NCBI GenBank assembly: GCA_025766275.1 | Contig: JAFKAC010000004.1 | Location: 1,612,001-1,676,000, forward strand | Length of the DNA stretch: 64,000 bases | DNA from: Lactarius indigo | Taxonomy: Eukaryota; Basidiomycota; Agaricomycetes; Russulales; Russulaceae | Direction of reading: 5' to 3' | Shown: one piece after another, positions 12,426-23,676 of the stretch | Position numbering within the stretch: position 1 is the stretch's first letter | How the letters are laid out: each line of letters opens with the position of its first letter | Made by a program: the position numbers and the translations under genes | The notes under the pieces: model-generated | The model's database searches: none | The model's input: only the letters and a program-made list of their open reading frames with translations | What the model was told of the DNA's origin: nothing

Positions 12426-15400
12426 TCAAGCACCGTAATGCACAAAATTCACCCATCGTTCCAGCGTGATCCCTCTCTTCCCCTCAGCTTCTGTGTCGCA
12501 TCCCGCAGTGCTCCCGCAGATCGCTCGTAGTACGGCACGCTTGTCTCTTGACTAGAGAATAGCGACTTGTAAAAGCTCTTGGCCAGGTCTCGTCCGTCCG
12601 TATCCGCCATTTCCCACATGGTCCCGACTACGCTTCGAAATCCACAATATTGCATCGCGGCAGTGAGGTGAAGCGCCTCATCGGCGATGCTTTCTTCCGT
12701 GATTTCCGCGGTGTGGCAACAAGAGAGGAATGCGAATTCCGCATCAGGGGAGTCGAGATCGTACGATCTCCAGCAGCGTGAGACGCGAGCCCTCGTGAAG
12801 TTTGAACGAAGCCTCGAACGGCCTTCCTGTCTCTAACTCTCCATGGCATGCGAAGTGCGCAAACCGATTGCTTCGGAGGCCCTCAACCACGGAGGAGGGT
12901 GTGGCCTTACTTGAGACAAGACCTTGTCACTGTAACCTGTGATTTGAACGCTTGTATAATCCTTGACCTCCCCCTTCACGCCTGGAAGAGTGTCGTCTGG
13001 CCGGGCGACAAGCAGTAATGAGGGCTTGTCTAGCACCCGTAGGCTTGCCCTGCGAGACTCAACAAGTGTAGAGAGAGAAGGTGTATATGAGGGGATGTAC
13101 AGGTCCGAGAAATATAGCTCGCGATTATCGCTGGATGGAATTGGGCCCATAGCATGAAGGGGAAGAGAACAGAAGACCGAAGTTGGGCACCACCAGATTC
13201 GAGATTGCTCTGGAACGCCTAACAAGCCGAAGCCTCTTGAGCACCGGTTCTCCAACTAGTTCATAGAGACCCTTGAGTACAGAAGACAGAGCATCCTTGG
13301 TATTCGCACGAGTCGAGACCATGCTTTCCGCGCCTCGACTAGTTCATCTCGTAGTTTGTTAGCGCGATCGTAGAAATCATCGGCGGTAGGAATGGAGCAA
13401 GGAAGATAATTGTGGAAGATAATCAAGATATCAGAGCGCCATTCGCAAGTGGTTGATAATAATGACGGGGCCACGCGAGGCGGCGGAGCGAAGAGTGGCG
13501 AATGATGGCGTCTTTCAAGAATCCTTTCCAACCCTGGTCGCCCTCGGATCTGTGAAACCAGCTCATCCCGCTCCTCTACTAGCTTCTGCCGCTTTACCAC
13601 AAACCTACCGAATGGGTCCGTCCAATCTCCGCCTTGGACAACATCGTCTTCTATTTCTGGCCTCCCACTTGGTGTAACGGATATAGTCATCGCCTCGAGT
13701 TCTTGATTAATCTCAGCAAATCTCTTTGCCAATGGCGTGTCTTCTTCGATAAGTTGGGCCATTGGGGATACGAAGGCCACGCATCTCGGACCAAAGTAAT
13801 GCTCGCCCTTGCTCCAGTGTCTCAACGGCCTCCTCAAATCGACCCAACTTGATCTGAAAGGATGCGTAGTCAAGTGGCATGGTATGACAATCCTCGCCCA
13901 TAGCGACGAGACGGGCGTGTTGAATGGATACCGTCGGAGCAAAGGACAACAACTTTTGCACTAAAGCCATCGCGCTCTTGTAGGCGGTCAAGGTAGTGGG
14001 GTGACTGATACTTCGCGCAAGGATGGCCCACTGACATGAAAGATGGAATCGGTCAGGTTCCAGCGCGTATTGATCATCGATGACCATAGAGATTAATCGT
14101 ATGGCTTCGAGGCGGTCCTCAATTCCCCCAAGTAACTGCTCGCGGGCAAGTAGGGATGACACAAGTTCTCGAGCTGTGAGAAAGTGGATGGGTCGTGCAC
14201 TCCTCAACTCAAGGATGTCATGAGCGACAGTAATTGACTCATCGAGGTGGTTGATCTTGTTAGTGCGCTCGAACGCGAGGAGGAGATTGCAGTGCAGGCG
14301 ACAAAGGGGACCGCCCCGCCAGTCACAGGAACGGGTCGCGTCTAGTAACAGGCGGCTATACTTGATGGACTCCTCAATATCCGATAAATCGTTCGTACGG
14401 GAGAACTTCGATGTATAGCATTTTGCAAGGTCTCTAATGCACCTTCTATGACGTTCGGTCCCTGGAGGAATATTCGAGTGTAGTTCTTCAAGATACCTGA
14501 ATTTTCTCCACCATCCTTGTCACTGAATATGAATCAAGAACAGCGTCTGGTATAACAAACCTTTCCTCAAATATTTCCGGGCTTTGAGAGGATGAAAGGT
14601 CGACAAGTTGCGAACTATAGGATTTCGCTTCTTCAAGGCTCTCAGCGAGACTGTATTGCATGAAACGCTGTCTGGCTTTGTGTCGCCAAGGATGTCAGTG
14701 ATTGTCAGACGAAGTCTTTCGTCAACGGAAGAAGAGCCGAGTAAGGTACGGAGACGAGGGATTGTCATTTCGGAATAGAGTGGGTTCTTGAAGACGGTCA
14801 ATCTGGCGAGCTCGAGATTAACGGCAAGTGATGAAGCTTGACCCCGAATTGAATCTGGACACCCTCCAAGCCGATTGGCATCGAGGATTCTTCCCAATAG
14901 CCCCGTTGCTTCCTCGTAATCGCCTATTAAATGAATTTGTATAAAGCGAGCAAGAAGTGTGTTGGCCAGTGCTAACGGGACTCGGTACGAATCTGGTGGA
15001 CTACATCTTCACCGCGTCCCGTAGGCATTCAGTGATTTCGTCTAACGACCGGATGGGACCGCCCTGGACTGACTTCGGCATCGAAAGCCTCGTATAAAGA
15101 CTGGAAATGCAATGTCGAAGTCGTCATGTCGAAGCATCTGTGTTGAGAAGCCCGCGGCAGAGGACCAAGATCTCCTTGATATTTTGTGTCCCATCCCTAG
15201 CTTCTAACCTAACTTGAACAGCCAATGCCTTGATAAGTGATCTCGTAATGAGATTTATGGGGAGGCCGAAGAGAATCAAGGGGAACCTGGTAGCCCTCGA
15301 AGGTAACGGAGGTACTCGATAGAATACTTGATATCATCCGGACTGTCCGAACTTAATGGAGCGAACCAGAAGGAAGAATGCGAGGTGAAAGAAAAGTTGG

Positions 15401-15707
15401 ACAATATCGAGGGAAAGTTCAGCCCGAGAAACTGGCAGAAGGAAGATTGCCTGAGTGCAGTGTACGATGGACTTGTCGAGGTCTTCCTTCTGTTCTAACA
15501 ATTTATAGCGATCGAATCGCGCCATTGTAAGAATACGAAGACCAATTTTGTATTCTGAATGGGATCGAGGGTACAGAGAGAGCGAATTCTGAGCTTCCGT
15601 GATGTGGCCGTCAATATCGGTGATCAAGACTGAAAGGAAATGAGATACGGTGTCAACTAACTGGGGTTGTTCGGACTTGGAGATTCGGGCTTACGTTTTG
15701 ATGCCAT
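12426..15707 (-). CDS. TPR-CHAT protein (caspase-like CHAT protease domain), frame-disrupted
   Basis: Belongs to the TPR-CHAT family common in Agaricomycetes. The N-terminal two-thirds (15707 to about 13700) is helical repeat sequence of TPR type, for example EAQNSLSLYPRSHSEYK, AESLEEAKSYSSQLVDLSS and QIKLGRFEEAVETLEQGRA. The C-terminal CHAT domain starts near 13350 and contains FGLLGVPEQSRIWWCPTSVF, LPLHAMGPIP, YFSDLYIPSYTPSLSTL, the catalytic His motif RFAHFACHG (near 12855-12835), the catalytic Cys motif FLSCCHTAE (near 12725) and CGFRSVVGTMWEMADTDG. The end WVNFVHYGA is at 12426. Start: MASKR followed by an intron, typical for these genes. CHAT domains share the clan CD fold with caspases and separase; in bacteria TPR-CHAT proteins are proteases. 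The fungal substrate is unknown. At least five frame steps are needed (about 13332, 13308, 13235, 12907, 12746, 12475), several being one extra base. Both catalytic motifs are retained. Confidence 0.82.
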
Positions 15708-16144
15708 GGTCCAGTGCGTGAATACGAGAAAGTGTGGACCGCTTGACAGTGAGTTTGACAGCAGGGACTACGAAGGAAGGAAGGCAGGTACTAGGGGACG
15801 AAGAGCCTTGCACTGGCTCACATGCCAGGCCTCACTGCCATGTGCGCGCGAATTCGCACGGCTACGGCACGCCGAGTAGAACGTCCGCTAGACCAAACAC
15901 GTCACCTGACGCGTCATCGGGTCATCGGTCACCATCTTCGCTCGTGCCTGTCATTTTACATCGGTGGGGGCAGGGACTAGTCCCTGACTCCCCGATAGTA
16001 CCTCAGCGACTCAGCTTGCGCGGGTACTGACACACCTTGGGCTCGTTGATGAGTCAACTGTAACACATGCCAGCGTGACACGATCCTGGGCCAAGCGCGT
16101 TGCACAGAAGTCATCAATACCAAGAATGAGGTTACACAGAATTG
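15708..16144. other. 5' intergenic region of the CHAT gene
   Basis: Presumed promoter of the TPR-CHAT gene. Repeated short tracts (gacgcgtcatcgggtcatcggtcacc near 15910) are seen. No convincing gene was found. Confidence 0.35.
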
Positions 16145-16469
16145 CTACACGAGTTTATGAAGGGACCACATCTCAGAGCATTTGATATAACTCGCTGTTA
16201 CGAGGCGAAGACCACAACGCTCAAAGAGTTGACAGAATGGCTTCAGTAAACCAGTGAACCCCGTGGCTTCCTCACCCAGTCTGCGACACCCAAGAATGCC
16301 TCCATAAGGCACATCTAGAGAGTATTAACGTTATTTGGCCAACCGAGATGCATGGATACTCACCGTATCGAGGGCGGTGGCGAAAAGACGATGGGGGGAC
16401 GCTCGCGCTTACTGGAAGTCGGGGGTTCTGAGGAGTGCTTTCTTGTATTTCAAGTGCAATCTGAGACAT
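16145..16469 (-). CDS. Small hypothetical two-exon protein
   Basis: Starting at the Met at 16469 the frame reads MSQIALEIQESTPQNPRLPV... to FRHRPRY. A clean intron follows (gtgagtatcc ... actctctag, about 16364-16318). The second exon continues in frame as DVPYGGILGCRRLGEEATG and ends LHKLV at the stop 16145-16147. The product is about 88 residues, without recognised domains. Canonical splice sites and an uninterrupted frame across the junction are the only support. It may instead be the 5' part of a once larger gene related to the neighbouring CHAT-family remnant. Confidence 0.33.
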
Positions 16470-16655
16470 CTTACGGAGGATAGGACCGAAGAGTCTGGAC
16501 CAAGCGAAACAGCGTGAAACGAGAGAGGTTTCCTACCAAGGCAATAAGCGATCTCCGGGCACACGCAGGAGAGGCTCTCCCATGTCGGAGGGTAGCGCGA
16601 CAAAGATCTTAGACTACCTCATCAGAGACCGCGCTTTTCTCGTTAGAAAGGAAAA

Positions 16656-16990
16656 TCATAATCGGCGTCCTAGTTTCACAAACTTCAAAAACGAGGCAGC
16701 CGCGACGAAAACCAGATTTGTGTTACGAACCTTTCTGTGCCCCAATTTCGTAACATGAGCTGCGCGGAGAGCCTTCGCAAAGTCTGTTTTTCCCTTGGCC
16801 TTATAGGACAGCAAATTATCTAAGAGCTGGTTCGGCGAGCTTGTAAAGTCATTGACCACTGCGGCTGTGGCCCGGGTTAATTCATTAAAGAGAATGCCCA
16901 GTTCTTTCGAGGCCTTGAGAGGACGAAAGCTCGATAACTTGTGAAGTATAGGAGTTCGCTTCTTCAAGGCTCACATGTAGCTGGAAACGG
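16656..16990 (-). pseudogene. Remnant of a TPR-CHAT gene (TPR region)
   Basis: In one frame the minus strand reads VSLEEANSYTSQVIELSSSQ. This matches AESLEEAKSYSSQLVDLSSSQ of the neighbouring TPR-CHAT gene (near 14600). The match is soon lost, and no CHAT catalytic motif is present nearby. The open frame KKRTPILHKLSSFRPLKAS here corresponds to KKRNPIVRNLSTFHPLKAR in the same off-frame of the intact-looking copy, which confirms DNA-level homology. Interpreted as a truncated tandem duplicate. Confidence 0.6.
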
Positions 16991-17266
16991 ATGCCTAAGT
17001 CCCGAATATCGCCCAGTGGTACCCACACCTCCTACCCTAGGCAGACGCGACTCTCGGGATGATTACTTTGAATGCATGCGCTTTGATGGTGTCAAGCGTA
17101 CTACACCGTCTTCCCAGATCCACCGAGAGTGCTATTTCGGTATCGCGATACCCATAGCATTATTATGATAACGCGCACTAGCTTGTACCATGCCCTGACA
17201 TGCGATTAAGTATATTGGGTAAAAATTATCCTCTATGGTGATGGGATATCCAATTAGATACGTTAG
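16991..17266. other. Short intergenic segment, MBOAT 3' side
   Basis: No gene is recognised. AT-rich near 17150-17230; probably the 3' flank of the MBOAT gene. Confidence 0.3.
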
Positions 17267-18600
17267 TCAATTGTTCGTGATGAGAGCAATGATAGCATCG
17301 ACGATCGGTTTCCCCGGTCGGAACCCAGGCATGAAAAAGTCGCATGCGATCATGCCGCGTTGTGCCCACCCATCTATCATGAACGTGCCCCAAAAGAGTG
17401 TCCACGACATCGTCCACGCCCAGCCCAAGAATCCCCGCACCTGCAAGCCAGTAATGCGCTGCCAGACGCGCTCTAACAACGCGCCAACGCCCATCAAGAC
17501 GAAAAAAGCTCCAGCGCTGCTGAACTCCGTCCCCCGACCGAGACCCCACAACCCAACGTAGTGCAACACGGCAGAAACCCCAAACGCACCGAGTAACGCG
17601 CCCGGCTGCCCAAGGAGTGAACCGCCGGGACGCGCGCCAAACACGACGAAGACGTGCCTGAAGAACTGGTGCCAACGGAAGCTCCAGAATTCCACGATCG
17701 AGGTGGCTGTCCAGGGGCGCGCCGAGAGCGCAGGCCAGTCTGTGGCGGGCTGTCGCAAGAACACGCGGCCAATGAGCGTCGCGGCATGGTACATTGCGTC
17801 GACGGTCGTGTACACGACGATAGCGCCACAGAGGGTGAAGAACGTGCCGAGCGCAGCGCGCGGGAGGGCATCGAGGTGTGGATCGAAGAGCGTGTCGCCC
17901 GCGGGGGTATCGACCGAGGGGCGATTGTACTGTACGATGTAGTGGGCGATGTCGAACACGGTCAGCTTGAGCAGCAACTTGAGGAACACTCCGGTGAGTG
18001 ACGGTGGGGTAGGACGCGTGCGCAGGAACGACTTGGACCCCCACGACCACCTGATTCCGCGCTGGTTACTCAGGAGGTCAAAGGCGTCGAGTATGATATT
18101 TGGGATGGTCAGAGGCCGTTCAACTGGAGTGTCTTGACCCTCTACGAATGGTTCGTATCTCTTGAACGGCTTTCTCGCGAATGCCCATTCGATTGATCGC
18201 AACGCCATAACGACCACACCAATCTATAGTGGCGGTGGAAACGGGTGATGTTAGCGAACACGCACCGGGGGAAATATACAACTGACAGGAATCGCACCAC
18301 ATATGCAAAATTCCAGTGATTGAGCCGTTCGCCATTCTTAACCCCCAGAGATAGTGCCAAACCCGCTGAAAAGTTCAACCCGAATGCGCACCTCCAAGCC
18401 TGCCATAACAGGAATGGGAGAAGAGAGAGCCTGAGGATGAATGTGTGCGGGAGAATGACGAGGACTGCCATTGCATAATAGGAGGAATAGAAGGGAAAGA
18501 AGGCAGCACCCGTATATGGTTGACGAAGGGCAGGATCTGGGGGAGTAAATAGATCGGGTAGAGCAAGCATGTCGACGTGAGAGAGATATGGCGGTGTCAC
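17267..18600 (-). CDS. MBOAT / wax-synthase-like membrane O-acyltransferase, copy 1
   Basis: Integral membrane acyltransferase of the fungal wax-synthase-like MBOAT group (often found near terpenoid clusters, where members acetylate hydroxyl groups). Exon 1 (18600 to about 18295) encodes the start MTPPYLSHVDMLALPDLF and hydrophobic segments (YYAMAVLVILPHTFILRL). An intron with ctatag acceptor ends near 18224. The remaining frame of about 315 codons is open to the stop at 17267. It contains MALRSIEWAFARKPFKRYE, WGSKSFLRTRP, the family core FWSFRWHQFFRHVFVVFGAR, the conserved His in GVSAVLHYVGLW (active-site-type His), and further hydrophobic helices. No frame break was found, so this copy appears functional. 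Length of about 420 residues fits the family. Substrate cannot be deduced; no terpene cyclase or P450 is seen in the window. Confidence 0.85.
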
Positions 18601-19338
18601 GACGACCTATTGGTGGGTGTTCGCTGTCAAGCGCGGTGCGGTTTATACATGGCCTAAGCGCCGATTGAAGTTCAAGTTACAGTTGAGAACCGACATTACT
18701 GTAAAGGTTAACTGGACGGCTATGTACAACGACGACAAACAGAATGATTCAGGATTCTGTATCAAGTCATCAAGTCATCAATAAGCTACCATAATTGCTA
18801 ACCACATATCATAGCGAACCCGTATGTCCTGCCAGTACGGTGGCATTATGTCTGTACATTATAATGTAGCACTTTTCCCTAGCCTCTCTGCTCGAGCATC
18901 AGTAGAACATCCAAGCAACTTGTGCAGGGTCTGCGCGTGTCCTGCCCGCCCGAATCGCCCGACACGAGTGCACCAGTGAGGTCACGGTCAATCCCGAACT
19001 GTGCAGTATGAACTCGGGTCGGCTATCTCGCTTGCCGCTCCATCAAAAACCGATTCGTTGGCCAGCAACTGAGCCACAGTGGGCTTTCACACAATTGGCG
19101 AGTCAACTAGTCAATATAGTCAATTGCGACACTGCAGGGGCGGTGCAGCAGTCATTCCAGACTCCTTCCCTTGTCGACGCGTCGTGACTGAAAGAGAACT
19201 ACCTCGGGCTTCGCGTCTCCTCGTTGTTAACTGTAGGCCATGCGAGACAACTATTTTGTCTGGAAGCTCTCGGGCCCGGGCCATAGCCATTCTGGTTCGA
19301 CCTTAAGTTAGTGTGTACCGATATCTGGATTCAGAGGC
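18601..19338. other. MBOAT 5' flank, shared with copy 2
   Basis: Upstream DNA of MBOAT copy 1. Segments such as catggcctaagcgccg, ctgctcgagcatcag, accgattcgttggccagcaa and cacaattggcga recur in the same order upstream of copy 2 (21385-21930) with substitutions and indels, so the promoter was duplicated with the gene. No coding sequence is recognised. Confidence 0.55.
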
Positions 19339-19850
19339 CCTTGTTACGCAGTTCGTGTACCTCCTGAACCTTTGGGCCTGCCACCGGTGGTGGCGCTGCT
19401 TGTTCCAATGCCTTGTTGAACTTATCCTTTATCCTCAAGAATGCCATTTTTCCACATATCGTTAGTAGCCCCGATTATTAGTTCGCCAGGATTCTGTCAA
19501 CCTCTAACCTTGCACCGCTCCCTGACGCTTTCTGGGAATGTCGAGGTGCAGCGCGTCTTTATACGCTTCGCCGTGCTGGATAATTCATTTGAAGTTTCTG
19601 CGACCTCCGAGTCGGTTATACTTCTTCCGATAAACCTGAAGTGAGTCTACGGTCTCGTCCAGCCTCTTGGCAGAGTTCCTCAGGGCCCGCTTGTATTCTT
19701 TGTTGTACATGTTGATTCTGGAGGGTTTGTCCTCTGATTTTAGGTATCTGTCCTAACATTTTCGTCGTTTCTTTGTCCTTGTCCTTCCATAGATCTGCTG
19801 TTGCTATTGCTTGTGTTCGCCAGGGCACTTGTCCGTGCGTGAGTTTCTCT
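19339..19850 (-). CDS. Possible small multi-exon gene, charged helical protein
   Basis: No family is recognised. On the minus strand a coding-like segment reads DRYLKSEDKPSRINMYNKEY then RALRNSAKRLDETVDSLQVY (about 19757-19630), directly preceded by a splice acceptor (aaaatgttag). Further segments (STAKRIKTRCTSTFPESVRE; NPGELIIGATNDMWKNGILE) and a final frame MAFLRIKDKFNKALEQAA ending HELRNKGL at 19339 follow. Frames must be joined by introns and probably one base step near 19612. The same C-terminal end is recognisable at 22075-22140 after MBOAT copy 2, which supports a real gene carried in the duplicated unit. Exon structure is uncertain. Confidence 0.38.
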
Positions 19851-19992
19851 TACCCCTATTTCTTGGAAGAATTTTGGAAAGAATAAGTGATATCGATGAC
19901 GAACTGCCATTCATCGCCGTTCTTCCTAGGCTATTGTTTCCCTAAGGGCTTCTATTAGTATAGAGGTGCAGTTGCTTTATAGTGTTCCAATA

Positions 19993-21323
19993 TCACTGAG
20001 GCGCTGTGACTGCGACTGTGACGGCAGGGGCTAACGCGAGAGGAAGTGCGAGCAGGCCGTGTCGTGCCCATGCATCAAGCATAAACGTGCCCCAAAAAAG
20101 AGTCCACGACATCGTCCATGCCCACCCCCAGAATCCCCGCACCTGCATGCCAGTCGTGCGCCTGCCAGACGCGCTCTAACCCCGCGCCGACGCCCATCAG
20201 AACGAAAGAACCCGCCAGCGCCACCGAACTTCAGTCCCCCTCCCGAGCCCCCACATTCCAACGTAGTGCAACACGGCAGACACCCCGAACGCGCCCAACA
20301 GCGCGCCTGGCTGCCCGAGCAGCGCACCGCCGGGGCGCGCGCCAAACACGACGAAGACGTGTCCTGAAGAACTGATGCCAGCGGAAGCTCCAGAATTCCA
20401 CGATCGAAGTAGACGTCCAGGGGCGCGCGGAGAGCGCGGGCCAGTCCGCGGCGGGCTGCCGCAGGAGGACACGGCCGATCAGCGTTGCGATATGGTATAT
20501 CACGTCGATGCTCGTGTACATGACGACGGCGCCGCAAAGCGCGAGGAATGCCGCGAGCGCGGCGCGCGGGACGGGGTCGAGGTGGGGATCGAAGAGCGTG
20601 TCGCCTGGAAGGGCGAAGATCGAGGGACGGGTGCGCTGCATGATGTAGAGGGCGATGTCGTAGATGGCCAGCTTGAGCAGCAACTTGAGGACCACAGCGG
20701 TGAGTGACTGGGGGCGGTGCGTGCGTGCGCAGGAACGACTTGGACCCCCACGACCATCTTATTCCGCGCTGGTTAAACTGGAGATCAAAGGCGTCGAGTA
20801 TGATATTTGGGATGGTCAGAGGTCGTTCGATGGGAGTGTGTTGGCCCTCTGCGAACGGCTCGTATCTCCTGAATGGCTTTCTCGCGAATGTCCATTCAAT
20901 CGGATCGCAATGCCATGACTGTTACAGCAGCCTATGGTAGCGAGGGGAACAAGTGTTGTCAGCGAACACGCACTATGAGAGGAGGAAATATACAGATGAC
21001 ATGAACCGCACCACATATGTGAAGCCATAGTAATTGAGCCATTCCCCATCTTAATCCTCAGATATAGCGCCAAACCGACCGGGAAGTTCAAGCCGACCGC
21101 ACACATCCAAGCCTGCCACAACACAAATGGGAGCAGAGAGAGCCTGATGATGAAGGTATGCGGGAGGATGACGAGGACTGCCATCGCATAACAGGATGCG
21201 TAGAAGGGAAAGAAGGCAGGCGCCTGTAAATGGTTGACGAAGGGCAGGATCTGGGGGAGAGAATAAATCAAGAAATGCAGATAGATCAAGCATGTCGATG
21301 TGAGGGGGATATGGCGGAGTCAC
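19993..21323 (-). pseudogene. MBOAT / wax-synthase-like acyltransferase, copy 2 (decayed)
   Basis: Paralogue of the gene at 17267-18600, with the same start (MTPPYPPHIDMLDLS), hydrophobic segments, FWSFRWHQFFR, GVSAVLHYVGMWGLGRGTE and an intron. Several frame changes break it: after FTGA near 21220; a one-base loss near 21047 relative to copy 1; an extra base at 20362 within FFR-HVFVVFG; and two more near 20208-20232. The C-terminus also differs: copy 1 ends ...FMIDGWAQRGMIACDFFMPG with a further 20 or so residues, while here the frame after FMLDAWARHGLLALPLALAP stops at 19993. The mixture of gains and losses, with high residual similarity, points to a recent duplicate that is degenerating. 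Confidence 0.75.
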
Positions 21324-22074
21324 TGTGAGCTAGAAACTCTATTGACGGCGATTTGCAAACAATTGCAGCGTGTTGAATGTCATGCATGTCATGGCCTAAG
21401 CGCCGTGTGAAGTCGACAACCGACATCACAGCAAAGCAAAAGACTAAGTTAGTTCCGTCAGATGTTGGATGGTTGGACGACCACATAATGCAAGTCGCAT
21501 GAACATGGTTTCGAAATACGGGACAACGATACAGTATAAGTTACTGTAAGCTAATTGCTGACAACATATCACGGAAAACCCGATAAGTAGTAACAGACCT
21601 GCTATATAGTAAATTAATTGTACGTCTCTGGCTCTCCGCTCGAGTATCAGCGCGATTGCGACACAGAATGTACTATCAGCAGACTAATGTTCAAGTCAAA
21701 TCGACTCGTACAGCGTCCGTACGTGTCTTGCCAACCCGAACCAAGTGAGGTGAGCTTGGAGGTGAGGTCGAACCACCACTTGACCGCAGTTCATTCCGCT
21801 GTTAGCCACTATCAATAGCTATTATGAACTTGCGTGAAAAGGCCCTCTCACCTGGTTCACCGAAAAGTCCCGATTCATTGGTTAGCAACTCACAATTGGC
21901 GACATTGCCGAGGCGGTGCAGTTACGGTATTCTAGCTCTTGACAAATTCCGTGATCTCATGGAAACCAACTGCGAGAAATCGTTCCAAGAGCTGGGCCAC
22001 CGCAGAATACGGCTTTGCGTCGGGACATAGGATTTCTTGCCATCTGCCTGTCCAAATCTACGACAGCAAGCGTT

Positions 22075-22140
22075 TTATTTTTGGAACCGATTCTTGAACT
22101 CATTCAAGTTTTCGTGCATCTCGGGGTCGCCGGTGCAGCA
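22075..22140 (-). pseudogene. Remnant of the small helical gene (second copy)
   Basis: The minus strand reads TGDPEMHENLNEFKNRFQK and a stop. This resembles the end of the gene at 19339 (AGPKVQEVHELRNKGL) and sits at the equivalent position after an MBOAT copy. Upstream exons are not recognisable. Confidence 0.35.
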
Positions 22141-22769
22141 CCATAACTATGTTGGCACCCTTTACAGAAGGTCGTGTCTCTACTTGTATCGTCCTTTGCT
22201 AAATGAACAAACTTTCTTCCAGTATCCTCCCTTGAGGAGCGGGTTCACCGACTATTCCTCTCACATGAGCGATAGTTCCATGCAGCATCCTTCGAATCTT
22301 ACCTAGGTTGTGGAAGTCAATTCGAGCCAAGTCCGAGTCATGGGTAATAAATGGATATCTCATTTGAGCTGCGCTGTATACTCGCTAGCTTGTGAGACAA
22401 TACAGTAACTCGGAAATAGAGACTTGGACCACCACGTACACAGGAAAGCTCGCAATATTCCCCATCTCAAGGGGGACATCTCCCATCTACTAGTATAACG
22501 TCATATACCTCCTCCACGCCCATCCCATTTTATCTCTTCGTAAGTAAACAGAAAAATACCAGCACATGCCAAGTCACGAATAGGGCAAATTCTCGTCGCT
22601 GGTCACCGGTCATCGGCGGCTCATCGCCTCGTGCTTTGAGCTTAGCGCACAAATTAGAACATGCCCACGCTACATGCGCATTTGCGCCACTCATGCCATC
22701 TAGGGGCCATTTCAGCATTGAGGCGTGTCTCTTTTTCTCTACGTCTTCGAGGAACCCCGGGCCCATGGA
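22141..22769. other. Intergenic, no gene recognised
   Basis: Lies between the MBOAT duplication and the calcineurin remnant. Open frames (22530-22793 minus and others) show no family features. It may hold further eroded duplicate DNA. Confidence 0.35.
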
Positions 22770-23480
22770 ATGCAGGGTCATAGAGTCAGCCATGCATACC
22801 CTATCTCTAGTTGCTCAAGATTTGGTATCCAACCACATTCTTTCTCCTCCGAGGAAACGAGGAAAGCCGGTTCATGACTCACCTCACATCCAAGGGCGGG
22901 TGCGAGACCAAGTACTTTGTATGACATGTGCATGAATCGCTTTGCGCGCATTCACTCGCTGCGATCATTGATATGCATGGTAGACTCTCACCCGAGTCGA
23001 ATAATCCCGAAGACTACTGCCCGGACCCACCCCCATCTTCTCTTGTCTGTGTTCTGAATAGGTAGATACATAGTGATGTCGTGGGCCACCTGCTACGGTT
23101 CTTACTGCATGACATCTAGTCTGGGGTCGACAAAGTTGTGGACAACCATACCCGTGGGTACTATTCTTTCACCCATGCCGCCATGTCCGGGTTTCTGAAA
23201 CACGACAATATACTGTCCGTCGCCCATCGTTTGCGCTGAGTGGAAGACGCCGGGACATTTTTGCCTCACCTGTGCGAAATGTTCACACGAGGTCGGATAC
23301 CGCCGCCCACTGATACGTCATATCCTCAATGGAAATCTCCTCAGATCCTCGAGAATGGGTCGAAAGTGTTTCACATTCACTTCGGTTTCCGAGCAGATTC
23401 ATATGGAAACTTGTACATTCCTCACACCATCGCTCCACTAAGTCATGGATTTTTCGGTTGCATATGTGTTATCTCCGTGT
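22770..23480 (+). pseudogene. Decayed third copy of calcineurin A
   Basis: Collinear but heavily mutated traces of calcineurin A exons. At about 22797-22860 the DNA (ctatctctagttgctcaagatttggta ... ttctttctcctccgaggaaac) matches the exon encoding [11 protein letters not shown]...FLLRGNHE. Near 22965-23020 the frame reads IDMHGRLSPESNNPED against [15 protein letters not shown]. Near 23165-23230 FTHAAMSGFLKHDNILSVAHR corresponds to [23 protein letters not shown], and EDAG follows for EAQDAG. Frame is lost repeatedly and the metal-binding exons upstream are missing. It lies just 5' of calcineurin copy 2, same strand. Confidence 0.7.
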
Positions 23481-23676
23481 CCGTAGATGATGTCAAGAGT
23501 AGAACGACAAGGATTTGGCGGTTACATGTGTCGCAAGGGTGGATGTGAGGGTAGTTACCAAAAGCGGGAAAAGGAGTTGAAATAGCGCTCGGATCTGGCG
23601 ATTGAGTTGACCCTGGACCCAATTCTCTTCAGTGCACTCACATCCCTCACCGACCTTCGCTCTAATTCTTCATGAA

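Larger units (their letters stand above)
17267..22140. repeat. Tandem segmental duplication (MBOAT + flank + small gene)
   Basis: Two direct units of roughly 2.2-2.7 kb. Unit 1 comprises MBOAT copy 1, its upstream DNA and the small gene at 19339-19850. Unit 2 comprises MBOAT copy 2 (19993-21323), homologous upstream DNA to about 21950, and a remnant of the small gene (22075-22140). Order and orientation are the same in both. Divergence is visible throughout, so the duplication is not very recent. Confidence 0.7.
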
